A DNA stretch of 64,000 bases from Pseudoalteromonas haloplanktis ATCC 14393 (GTDB lineage: Bacteria > Pseudomonadota > Gammaproteobacteria > Enterobacterales > Alteromonadaceae), in the NCBI RefSeq assembly GCF_000238355.1, contig NZ_AHCA01000003.1, forward strand, positions 186,001 through 250,000, read 5' to 3'. The number at the start of each line of letters is the position of its first letter. Positions within the stretch are counted from its first letter, which is position 1. The notes beneath the pieces are model-generated. The model searched no databases. It was not told where the DNA came from and saw only the letters and a list, made by a program, of their open reading frames with translations. The position numbers were made by a program, and so were the translations under genes. Of this stretch, positions 7,750 through 15,650 are shown piece by piece.

Positions 7750-10623
7750 TTAAAGTGTGTAATCAACTACTTTCATACCTAACTTTTCAAGCTCGGGTTT
7801 AAGTGATTTTGCATCACCTACTACTACATATACCATGTCTTTGGTATTGAGGTGCTTTGCAGCCAAGGCGTTAATTTCTTCTTTACTGATTGTACTGACT
7901 ATTTTATTGCGTTCTTTGACAAAACTAGGCTGTAAATCATGTTCAAGAATTTGCGCTAAAAAGCTTAGCTTGGCATTTGGTGTTTCGTATTTTAATGCAT
8001 CTTTTTGGTTAATTGCTTTGCGCATGAAGCTTAGTTCATCATCACTTATTCCATTTTGCGCATAGTTATTTAGCTCTTTGGTAAATTCAACAATAGACGC
8101 GGCGGTAGAATCCGCACGCACAGCTGCTGATGCGGTAAAGCCACCAGAAGTTGCATCTCCCCAAAAACTGGTGCGTGCTCCGTATGTGTAACCTTTGTCT
8201 TCACGCAGGTTTAAATTTATACGGCTGTTAAAGTTACCACCTAATGCGAAGTTCATTAAGTTTGCTTTAAAGAACTCACCGGTAATATCTTCTATCATAT
8301 CGCGCTTACCGATACGGATTTCTGATTGCGGCGCATCTGGTTTATCTACAAGGTAGATGACATTACTTGCGACCTTTGGTTCTTCAAAATGGGCTGAAGA
8401 CGCTGGCGCTTTACCTTCCCAGTTATCAAGGGTTGCGGCTACTTTTGCTTGTAGTGCTTGCTGTTCTAAATCAGACACTACAATAACTTCACTGCCTTGC
8501 GGTTTAAAGTTTGAGTTATAAAAACCTTTCACATCATCTAGGCTGATCGCTTCGATACTGGCAAGAGTTCCCCCATTTGGTAGTGCTGCAATACTATCGC
8601 CATACAATAATTGACTGTAAGCATTACTCGCCAAATACCCAGCATCTTTTAGAGCATGCTGGATATTTTGAATACTTTGTTGTTTATTACGGTTAAAGTC
8701 TTCTTCACTGAAAGCCGGGTTAAAGAGTTTTTCTTCAACCAATGCCAATGTCGCATCAAGGTTTTTAGTTAAACTTGATACAAAGATATTAGTATGTGTG
8801 CTGTTTGCAGAAATGCGAATAGTGCTGCCTAATTTTTCAAGCGCGCCACTCATTTGTTCTGTGGTGTAGTTTTGCGTTGATTCACTGAGCATCGCTGCGG
8901 TTGTAGCAGCTAACCCCACTTTTTCAGCTTGTTCACTGTATTGCCCACCAGGCACTTTGATTAATATGGACGTAGTAGGTGTTTCGATACTTTGGGTTCC
9001 AAGCACAGCAATACCGTTTGCTGTTGTTGTCTGCCACAATGTAGGTACTTCTACAGCAGGGTTAACACCCGCTGTAGGCTGTTTACTGCGGTCAAAAGTA
9101 TCAACAGCTTTACGAGCAACTAAATCATCAGCACTGGTTGTTGAAGGGCCACCAAAGTCATGCGAAATGGGTGTGAAGTTATCTTCTGCCGCAATCAGCT
9201 GACGTTGGCCCTCAGGCACAACACTCATTATCACTGCCGCTTTGCCTTTCACATATTGATTAAATACACGCATCACATCTGCTTTCGTAACACTATTGTA
9301 GCGCGCAAGATCATCCTGAATAAAATTAGGGTTACCTGTAAAAGTTTCAAATGCAGCTAACTGAGAAACTTTCCCTGCTACACTTTGTAAGCCAAAAATA
9401 GCGCCTGACTCAATTTTAGCTTTGACTTTATCTAAGTCATCTTGTGTTACGCCACGTTGCTCAAACTCAGTAAACGAATCTCGAACAATTTTTTCAATGT
9501 CTGCCAGGGTTTTCCCTGAGGCAGGGTTCGGTAAGGCATAAATACTTAATGAGCACGCCAGCTCACGACACGGATGACTAACACCCGCTTGAACTGCAAG
9601 CTGTGTTTTAACCAAGTTTTTATAAAGTAATGAGTTATTACCACCACCAATGATCTCAGCGAGGATATCAAGTGGTGCTTCATCTGCAGCACGTGCATAA
9701 GTAGTTGGAAAATTCATACTTAGCAGAGGCAAATGAACTTTATCTTCCATTGAAATATAACGGTCAGCCTCAAGGGTCACTGCAACTTTTTCGGCATCAA
9801 CAACTTCTGGCCCACGTGGGATGGGGGCAAAGTATTTACTTACTAATGGTAAGACATCTTCAGCGTTAATGTCGCCACCAATAGTGATCGTTGCATTGTT
9901 TGGACCATACCAGCGTAAAAAGAATGCTTTTAAATCATTTACATTTACGCGATTTAAATCATCCATAAACCCAATCACTGGCCAAGAATATGGGTGACCA
10001 TCTGGGTAAAGTGCCTGAGACACTCGCTCGTTTAAGCGGCCATATGGGCGGTTATCAACTCGCTGACCACGTTCATTTTTAACTGTTTCACGTTGTACTT
10101 CAAATTTTTCTTGGGTTACTGCATCGAGTAAAAAGCCCATACGGTCAGCTTCTAACCACAACATTTTTTCTAGTTGGTTTACCGGCACAGTTTCAAAGTA
10201 ATTAGTGCGGTCTGAATTAGTAGTTCCATTGAGTGTTCCACCCGCTTCAGTAATAATTTTAAAGTGCTCTTCATCAGCAACATTTTCTGAGCCTTGAAAC
10301 ATCATGTGTTCAAAAAAGTGGGCAAAACCAGATTTACCTAGTTCTTCACGGGCAGATCCAACATGATATGTGACATCTACATGCACTAAAGGGTCTGAGT
10401 GGTCTTCATGCACAATAACGGTAAGGCCGTTATCTAATTGATATTTTTTATAGGGGATACTGATCTCAGCAGCATTCGCCGCAACTGATTCAATTAAAGT
10501 AATACCTGGATAAGCAGACTGTACCGCACTCGCTTTTTCGTTGGTATTATTTACTGAGCTATTACTACAAGCAGCTAAACCTGTTGTCAGTAGTACCGCA
10601 ACGGCTATTTTTGTTAATTTCAT
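7750..10623 (-). CDS. M16-family zinc metallopeptidase lipoprotein (pitrilysin type)
   Basis: A protein of about 957 aa with two tandem M16 modules. MKLTKIAVA...LAAC is a lipoprotein signal with the lipidated Cys at position 19, so it is probably an outer-membrane-anchored periplasmic protease. The first module has the inverted zinc motif HFFEH and a downstream Glu in ETVKNERGQR. The second half keeps the fold (arginine/tyrosine pair in RINLNLREDKGYTYG) but lacks HxxEH. I prefer ATG 10623 because the signal peptide begins there and a GGAT precedes it. ATG 10635 would add MDDK. The 86-copy heptamer array lies about 100 bases upstream of the start and could affect the promoter. Confidence 0.88.
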   Translation of the reverse strand: MKLTKIAVAVLLTTGLAACSNSSVNNTNEKASAVQSAYPGITLIESVAANAAEISIPYKKYQLDNGLTVIVHEDHSDPLVHVDVTYHVGSAREELGKSGFAHFFEHMMFQGSENVADEEHFKIITEAGGTLNGTTNSDRTNYFETVPVNQLEKMLWLEADRMGFLLDAVTQEKFEVQRETVKNERGQRVDNRPYGRLNERVSQALYPDGHPYSWPVIGFMDDLNRVNVNDLKAFFLRWYGPNNATITIGGDINAEDVLPLVSKYFAPIPRGPEVVDAEKVAVTLEADRYISMEDKVHLPLLSMNFPTTYARAADEAPLDILAEIIGGGNNSLLYKNLVKTQLAVQAGVSHPCRELACSLSIYALPNPASGKTLADIEKIVRDSFTEFEQRGVTQDDLDKVKAKIESGAIFGLQSVAGKVSQLAAFETFTGNPNFIQDDLARYNSVTKADVMRVFNQYVKGKAAVIMSVVPEGQRQLIAAEDNFTPISHDFGGPSTTSADDLVARKAVDTFDRSKQPTAGVNPAVEVPTLWQTTTANGIAVLGTQSIETPTTSILIKVPGGQYSEQAEKVGLAATTAAMLSESTQNYTTEQMSGALEKLGSTIRISANSTHTNIFVSSLTKNLDATLALVEEKLFNPAFSEEDFNRNKQQSIQNIQHALKDAGYLASNAYSQLLYGDSIAALPNGGTLASIEAISLDDVKGFYNSNFKPQGSEVIVVSDLEQQALQAKVAATLDNWEGKAPASSAHFEEPKVASNVIYLVDKPDAPQSEIRIGKRDMIEDITGEFFKANLMNFALGGNFNSRINLNLREDKGYTYGARTSFWGDATSGGFTASAAVRADSTAASIVEFTKELNNYAQNGISDDELSFMRKAINQKDALKYETPNAKLSFLAQILEHDLQPSFVKERNKIVSTISKEEINALAAKHLNTKDMVYVVVGDAKSLKPELEKLGMKVVDYTL

Positions 10624-10726
10624 TTTATCATCCATTTTTTAATAACCCATTGAGTTTATGGCTTTATTAAAAATGGAACAAGCGCAGCAAAATAAACAAT
10701 TGCAGCAATTTGTAACTAAGTGTGAA

Positions 10727-11328
<602 letters not shown>

Positions 11329-11506
11329 AAAATTTTAACTTATCTTGGATTACAGTAAAGATTTAGATGTGATTATTTTATAAATAATGAAGATAACTAT
11401 GAAATGTTATTTAGCACTGTTAATTTTTAAGAGTTAGCACTCTTGATAACATGCGAATAGAAAGTCCGGCATTACACTGCTTTATACATTACTTAAAATA
11501 AGTAAG

Positions 11507-11582
11507 TGGCGTCCCCAAGGGGATTCGAACCCCTGTTACCGCCGTGAAAGGGCGGTGTCCTAGGCCTCTAGACGATGGGGAC
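11507..11582 (-). tRNA. tRNA-Glu(UUC), copy 8 of 8 (promoter-distal)
   Basis: A 76-nt cloverleaf with encoded CCA. The 7-bp acceptor stem is GTCCCCA with GGGGAC on the 3' side, and the loop CUUUCAC gives anticodon UUC. It is the last tRNA of the leftward Ala-Glu transcript. Confidence 0.97.
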
Positions 11583-11675
11583 ACAAGAATGTGTCACTAG
11601 GACAACTGAATAGTTAAACTCGATTCAGACGAGCTTCTTAATAACACTGCACGTTCCTATTAAAAAATAAGTAAG

Positions 11676-11751
11676 TGGCGTCCCCAAGGGGATTCGAACC
11701 CCTGTTACCGCCGTGAAAGGGCGGTGTCCTAGGCCTCTAGACGATGGGGAC
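11676..11751 (-). tRNA. tRNA-Glu(UUC), copy 7
   Basis: Identical in sequence to the other Glu copies. It starts exactly 169 bases from its left neighbour, with an almost identical 93-base spacer. Confidence 0.97.
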
Positions 11752-11844
11752 ACAAGAATGTGTCACTAGGACAACTGAATAGTTAAACTCGATTCAGACG
11801 AGCTTCTTAATAACACTGCACTTTCCTATTAAAAAATAAGTAAG

Positions 11845-11920
11845 TGGCGTCCCCAAGGGGATTCGAACCCCTGTTACCGCCGTGAAAGGGCGGTGTCCTA
11901 GGCCTCTAGACGATGGGGAC
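11845..11920 (-). tRNA. tRNA-Glu(UUC), copy 6
   Basis: Same 76-nt sequence. The 169-base period to both neighbours is retained. Confidence 0.97.
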
Positions 11921-12013
11921 ACAAGAATGTGTCACTAGGACAACTGAATAGTTAAACTCGATTCAGACGAGCTTCTTAATAACACTGCACTTTCCTATTA
12001 AAAAATAAGTAAG

Positions 12014-12089
12014 TGGCGTCCCCAAGGGGATTCGAACCCCTGTTACCGCCGTGAAAGGGCGGTGTCCTAGGCCTCTAGACGATGGGGAC
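12014..12089 (-). tRNA. tRNA-Glu(UUC), copy 5
   Basis: Same 76-nt sequence, 169-base period. Confidence 0.97.
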
Positions 12090-12182
12090 ACAAGAATGTG
12101 TCACTAGGACAACTGAATAGTTAAACTCGATTCAGACGAGCTTCTTAATAACACTGCACTTTCCTATTAAAAAATAAGTAAG

Positions 12183-12258
12183 TGGCGTCCCCAAGGGGAT
12201 TCGAACCCCTGTTACCGCCGTGAAAGGGCGGTGTCCTAGGCCTCTAGACGATGGGGAC
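12183..12258 (-). tRNA. tRNA-Glu(UUC), copy 4
   Basis: Same 76-nt sequence. Its spacer shows the first small changes (CAGAAATG for CAAGAATG), marking the edge of the homogeneous block. Confidence 0.97.
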
Positions 12259-12350
12259 ACAGAAATGTGTCACTAGGACAACTGAATAGTTAAACTCGAT
12301 TCAGACGAGCTTCTTAATAACACTACACTTTCCTATTAAAAATAAGGAAG

Positions 12351-12426
12351 TGGCGTCCCCAAGGGGATTCGAACCCCTGTTACCGCCGTGAAAGGGCGGT
12401 GTCCTAGGCCTCTAGACGATGGGGAC
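12351..12426 (-). tRNA. tRNA-Glu(UUC), copy 3
   Basis: Same 76-nt sequence. The 174-base spacer on its right contains an extra hairpin-forming insert (12426-12467). Confidence 0.97.
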
Positions 12427-12467
12427 GCAGAAATTGGTTTGCAAATCACTGATTTGCTATTTCTGCG
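12426..12467. repeat. Nested inverted repeat inserted in a tRNA-Glu spacer
   Basis: The outer arms CGCAGAAAT (12426-12434) and ATTTCTGCG (12459-12467) enclose inner arms GCAAATC (12441-12447) and GATTTGC (12451-12457) around a 3-base loop. The other spacers lack it. It accounts for most of the lengthening of this spacer from about 93 to 174 bases, together with the following ~60 bases. Confidence 0.75.
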
Positions 12468-12600
12468 TAAGATGAGCCGAGCCTGCGAGGCGAATGGCAT
12501 TATCTTCTCAGAAACATTTTCTGTGTCACTAGGACAACTGAATGGTTAAACTCGTTTCAGGCGAGCTTTGTTAATAACACTTCCTACTGTAAACAGTAAG

Positions 12601-12676
12601 TGGCGTCCCCAAGGGGATTCGAACCCCTGTTACCGCCGTGAAAGGGCGGTGTCCTAGGCCTCTAGACGATGGGGAC
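12601..12676 (-). tRNA. tRNA-Glu(UUC), copy 2
   Basis: Same 76-nt sequence. The spacers on both sides have diverged from the homogeneous 93-base type. Confidence 0.97.
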
Positions 12677-12818
12677 ACAGAAATGTGTCACTAGGACAAT
12701 TGATTAGTTAGACTCACATCCTGAGCTGTTAAGGTAATTGCGATTAATACAAATTAAGACTCGAGCCTAATTTGTTCGCTATTTTCTCGGTTAAACCGCC
12801 TTTAACTAAAAAGTTAAG

Positions 12819-12894
12819 TGGCGTCCCCAAGGGGATTCGAACCCCTGTTACCGCCGTGAAAGGGCGGTGTCCTAGGCCTCTAGACGATGGGGAC
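12819..12894 (-). tRNA. tRNA-Glu(UUC), copy 1 (promoter-proximal)
   Basis: Same 76-nt sequence. It lies 39 bases downstream of tRNA-Ala in the transcript. Confidence 0.97.
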
Positions 12895-12933
12895 ACAGAA
12901 AACTGCTACCCTAGGACGAACACTTAAATAAAT

Positions 12934-13009
12934 TGGTGGAGCTATGCGGGATCGAACCGCAGACCTCTTCGCTGCCAGCGAAGCGCTCTCCCAGCTGAGC
13001 TATAGCCCC
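12934..13009 (-). tRNA. tRNA-Ala(GGC)
   Basis: A 76-nt cloverleaf with encoded CCA. The anticodon stem CTTCG/CGAAG closes the loop CUGGCAG, giving anticodon GGC. It is the first gene of the leftward Ala-Glu operon, 65 bases from the -10 box. Confidence 0.97.
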
Positions 13010-13074
13010 AACTTATTATTTTGCTAAACACTTACGCAGTTAAAGCGTGCTGTGTATCGCTGAGTGCGGGGCGC

Positions 13075-13103
13075 ATTCTATGCAGCCACCCAAATAATGT
13101 CAA
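13075..13103 (-). promoter_or_regulatory. Sigma-70 promoter of the tRNA-Ala/Glu array, GC-rich discriminator
   Basis: On the minus strand the -35 is TTGACA (13098-13103), the spacer is 17 bases and the -10 is TAGAAT (13075-13080), followed by GCGCCCCGCAC. A GC-rich discriminator of this kind is the known hallmark of stringently controlled stable-RNA promoters. The start region shares CGCCCCGCACTCAGCGAT with the Met/Leu/Gln array promoter. Confidence 0.9.
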
Positions 13104-13707
13104 CATTTTTTTCAGTAACTTTATTCAAATGGTTTATTTTTCAGCAAACTGAATAACGAATAAACCACGCTGTTTAAAATACGCGCAAAGCCACTGTTTC
13201 GAAACAAAATTTGAAGCTAAAACGGAAAAACAAAGTTACCTTGATTGTTTAAGCTGCTCTGATCAGCAGAGTAATATGTTATACATTTATATGCAAAATA
13301 AAGTGACTGTGTTTTTGTACTTTTTAGCCATTAAGTGTCAGGCAATTATTAGAGAATATAAATAAAGGATAGCTTCCCTACCCTAATACGTTTTTAGTTA
13401 ATGTTGTTTCTTATTTTCTTTTATGAGTAAACAGAACTGCCAAAATGCTTTCAATAATATTCGCCAGCCCAGATTAAGCATAAACAGCTTTAATACGCTT
13501 CTAGTTAACAACTAAGAAAGCTAATGATCAAAAACACAGGAACTCAGCAGAGAACTATTTTCACACAGAGATTGAAATAGCACGTCATAAAATACATAAA
13601 CTGATTTTACTTATGTAATAAACACAGTGAATTGACTAGAAAACAATCTCAATACAGGTTCGTTGATTATAAAAGCTGCATCTAAAACATTTTTACTCAT
13701 TCAAGTG
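13104..13707. other. AT-rich intergenic region between two divergent tRNA promoters
   Basis: About 600 bases with no open frame of interest, no tRNA and no IS end. It separates the leftward Ala/Glu and rightward Val promoters. A/T tracts near both -35 boxes could act as UP elements. A small palindrome (CTGCTctgatcAGCAG) lies near 13254-13269. Confidence 0.6.
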
Positions 13708-13735
13708 TTGACACATTTACAACTCTATCTATAAT
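13708..13735 (+). promoter_or_regulatory. Sigma-70 promoter of the tRNA-Val array
   Basis: TTGACA (13708-13713) and a perfect TATAAT (13730-13735) are separated by 16 bases, followed by the discriminator AGCGCCCC. The first tRNA-Val begins 42 bases after the -10. An AT-rich stretch upstream could be an UP element. Confidence 0.92.
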
Positions 13736-13777
13736 AGCGCCCCACAACAACGCAGCAATGAGTTGTTATTCAGATGT

Positions 13778-13853
13778 GGGTGATTAGCTCAGTTGGGAGA
13801 GCATCGCCCTTACAAGGCGAGGGTCACTGGTTCAAGTCCAGTATCACCCACCA
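13778..13853 (+). tRNA. tRNA-Val(UAC), unit 1, acceptor type A
   Basis: A 76-nt cloverleaf with encoded CCA; loop CUUACAA gives anticodon UAC. The acceptor stem GGGTGAT/ATCACCC is fully paired (type A). Confidence 0.97.
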
Positions 13854-13890
13854 CTTTAATTTAAAGTGTTACGCATCTGATATTCTATCC

Positions 13891-13966
13891 GGGTCGTTAG
13901 CTCAGTTGGGAGAGCATCGCCCTTACAAGGCGAGGGTCACTGGTTCAAGTCCAGTACGACCCACCA
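13891..13966 (+). tRNA. tRNA-Val(UAC), unit 2, acceptor type B
   Basis: Same body as unit 1 but with acceptor stem GGGTCGT/ACGACCC (type B), also fully paired. The compensatory change shows both types were once under selection. Confidence 0.97.
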
Positions 13967-14004
13967 TTGTTAGAATGGTGAGAATATAATATAAATTTAT
14001 ATGT

Positions 14005-14080
14005 GGGTGATTAGCTCAGTTGGGAGAGCATCGCCCTTACAAGGCGAGGGTCACTGGTTCAAGTCCAGTATCACCCACCA
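14005..14080 (+). tRNA. tRNA-Val(UAC), unit 3, acceptor type A
   Basis: Intact 76-nt copy with GGGTGAT/ATCACCC and encoded CCA. Confidence 0.97.
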
Positions 14081-14111
14081 CATATAAAATCTATTATATT
14101 AATTGTAATAT

Positions 14112-14200
14112 GGGTCACGAACTCAGTTACAAAAAAGAGAGCATCACCGCTATTTACAAGTAACGGCGAGGTTCACTGGTTAAAGTCCAGTACTATTATT
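14112..14200 (+). pseudogene. Degenerate tRNA-Val unit 4
   Basis: A tRNA-Val relic: the 5' GGGTCACGAACTCAGTT and the T-arm-like CACTGGTTAAAGTCCAG are recognisable, but the D loop is expanded by an A-rich insert, the anticodon arm reads CCGCTATTTACAAGTAACGG and the CCA end is lost. It is not expected to fold or be charged. Confidence 0.75.
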
Positions 14201-14230
14201 TTTAATAGTCACGTTTTAAAGTTGTAATAT

Positions 14231-14320
14231 GGGTCGTTAGCTCAGTTGCAATAAAAGAGAGCATCACCGCTATTTACAAGTAACGGCGAGGTTCACTGGT
14301 TAAAGTCCAGTACTATTATT
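14231..14320 (+). pseudogene. Degenerate tRNA-Val unit 5
   Basis: Nearly identical to unit 4 from the anticodon region onward, but with a normal 5' end (GGGTCGTTAGCTCAGTTG). It has the expanded D loop and no CCA. Confidence 0.75.
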
Positions 14321-14350
14321 TTTAATAGTCACGTTTTAAAGTTGTAATAT

Positions 14351-14426
14351 GGGTCGTTAGCTCAGTTGGGAGAGCATCGCCCTTACAAGGCGAGGGTCAC
14401 TGGTTCAAGTCCAGTACGACCCACCA
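14351..14426 (+). tRNA. tRNA-Val(UAC), unit 6, acceptor type B
   Basis: Intact 76-nt copy with GGGTCGT/ACGACCC and encoded CCA, lying between degenerate units. Confidence 0.97.
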
Positions 14427-14464
14427 TGCTTAGAATGGTGAGAATATAATATAAGTTTATATGT

Positions 14465-14540
14465 GGGTGATTAGCTCAGTTGGGAGAGCATCGCCCTTAC
14501 AAGGCGAGGGTCACTGGTTCAAGTCCAGTATCACCCACCA
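14465..14540 (+). tRNA. tRNA-Val(UAC), unit 7, acceptor type A
   Basis: Intact 76-nt copy with GGGTGAT/ATCACCC. Units 6-7 and their spacer nearly repeat units 2-3, indicating a block duplication. Confidence 0.97.
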
Positions 14541-14571
14541 CATATAAAATCTATTATATTAACTGTAATAT

Positions 14572-14660
14572 GGGTCACGAACTCAGTTACAAGAAAAGAG
14601 AGCATCACCGCTATTTACAAACGGCGAGGTTCACTGGTTAAAGTCCAGTACTATTATTTT
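14572..14660 (+). pseudogene. Degenerate tRNA-Val unit 8
   Basis: A close relative of unit 4 (GGGTCACGAACTCAGTTACAAG start) with a slightly shortened anticodon region, lacking AGTA, and the same TTTTTAATAGTC 3' flank. Confidence 0.75.
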
Positions 14661-14688
14661 TAATAGTCACGTTTTAAAATTGTAATAT

Positions 14689-14764
14689 GGGTCGTTAGCT
14701 CAGTTGGGAGAGCATCGCCCTTACAAGGCGAGGGTCACTGGTTCAAGTCCAGTATCACCCACCA
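14689..14764 (+). tRNA. tRNA-Val(UAC), unit 9, chimeric acceptor stem
   Basis: 76 nt with CCA and an intact anticodon arm, but a type B 5' strand (GGGTCGT) opposes a type A 3' strand (ATCACCC). This leaves a C5-C68 mismatch and a G6-U67 wobble. It looks like a crossover between the two types; function is uncertain. Confidence 0.85.
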
Positions 14765-14801
14765 CTTTAATTTAAAGTGTTACGCATCTGATATTCTATC
14801 C

Positions 14802-14877
14802 GGGTCGTTAGCTCAGTTGGGAGAGCATCGCCCTTACAAGGCGAGGGTCACTGGTTCAAGTCCAGTATCACCCACCA
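14802..14877 (+). tRNA. tRNA-Val(UAC), unit 10, chimeric acceptor stem
   Basis: The same B/A chimera as unit 9, preceded by the spacer that precedes unit 2. This fits repeated unequal crossing-over within the array. Confidence 0.85.
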
Positions 14878-14914
14878 CTTTAATTTAAAGTGTTACGCAT
14901 CTGATATTCTATCC

Positions 14915-14977
14915 GGGTCGTTAGCTCAGTTGGGAGAGCAGCGAAGGTCACTGATTCAAGTCCAGTATCACCCACCA
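14915..14977 (+). pseudogene. tRNA-Val unit 11 lacking most of the anticodon arm
   Basis: The 63-nt unit matches unit 10 except that 13 bases spanning the 5' anticodon stem and the loop are missing. The D arm, T arm and CCA are kept. It cannot decode. Confidence 0.9.
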
Positions 14978-15000
14978 CATATAAATCCTTTCGTAAAATC

Positions 15001-15089
15001 AGTCCGTTAGCTTAGTTACTAAAAAAAGCATCACCGCCATTTACAAGTAAGCGCGAAGGTCACTGATTCAAGTCCAGTATTACCCACCA
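15001..15089 (+). pseudogene. Degenerate tRNA-Val unit 12
   Basis: First of four units with a 112-113-base period. It has the 5' end AGTCCGTTAGCTTAGTT, an expanded anticodon region (GCCATTTACAAGTAAG), and a T arm and ACCCACCA end still recognisable. Confidence 0.75.
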
Positions 15090-15112
15090 CATATAAATCC
15101 TTTCGTAAAATC

Positions 15113-15202
15113 AGTTCGTTAGCTTATTTACTAAAAAAGAGCATCACCGCCATTTACAAGTAAGGGCGAAGGTCACTGGTTCAAGTCCAGTATCACCCAC
15201 CA
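15113..15202 (+). pseudogene. Degenerate tRNA-Val unit 13
   Basis: Same design as unit 12, with a better T arm (CACTGGTTCAAGTCCAG) and TATCACCCACCA 3' end. The 5' acceptor strand no longer pairs. Confidence 0.75.
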
Positions 15203-15225
15203 CATATAAATCCTTTCGTAAAATC

Positions 15226-15314
15226 AGTCCGTTAGCTTAGTTACTAAAAAAAGCATCACCGCCATTTACAAGTAAGGCCGAAGGTCACCGGTTCAAGTCC
15301 AGTATCACCCACCA
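15226..15314 (+). pseudogene. Degenerate tRNA-Val unit 14
   Basis: Same design. The T stem carries a compensated pair (CACCGGTTCAAGTCCAG) and the spacer CATATAAATCCTTTCGTAAAATC is repeated exactly. Confidence 0.75.
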
Positions 15315-15337
15315 CATATAAATCCTTTCGTAAAATC

Positions 15338-15426
15338 AGTCCGTTAGCTTAGTTACTAAAAAAAGCATCACCGCCATTTACAAGTAAGGGCGAAGGTCAC
15401 CGGTTCAAGTCCAGTATAAGCCACCA
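15338..15426 (+). pseudogene. Degenerate tRNA-Val unit 15 (last)
   Basis: Same design as unit 14, with a further eroded 3' end (TATAAGCCACCA). No tRNA-like sequence follows, and about 220 AT-rich bases lead to the next gene. Confidence 0.75.
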
Positions 15427-15650
15427 CATATAAAACACCTTAATAATCCTATTAATAGTAGAACTTCTAAACTCGCAAATTCTTTACAAACATCAACCTA
15501 TTTAAATATTTTCTTTAATAGATAATTATAGCAATCACATTTTATTGATGATCGAATTAAATTTGGTTGCGGTATTAAATTTTAAATTCCCTTGTCAGCG
15601 ACTAGACTGTTTATTATAGTCTCTGATACGTTCATGTGGTCACAAGTCTA

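Noticed and set aside
11425-11445. AAGAGT/ACTCTT hairpin as terminator of the tRNA-Glu array
   Set aside because: The T-run lies on the wrong side for leftward transcription.
13774-13989. Short plus-strand open frame over tRNA-Val units 1 and 2
   Set aside because: It is an accidental translation of tRNA genes.
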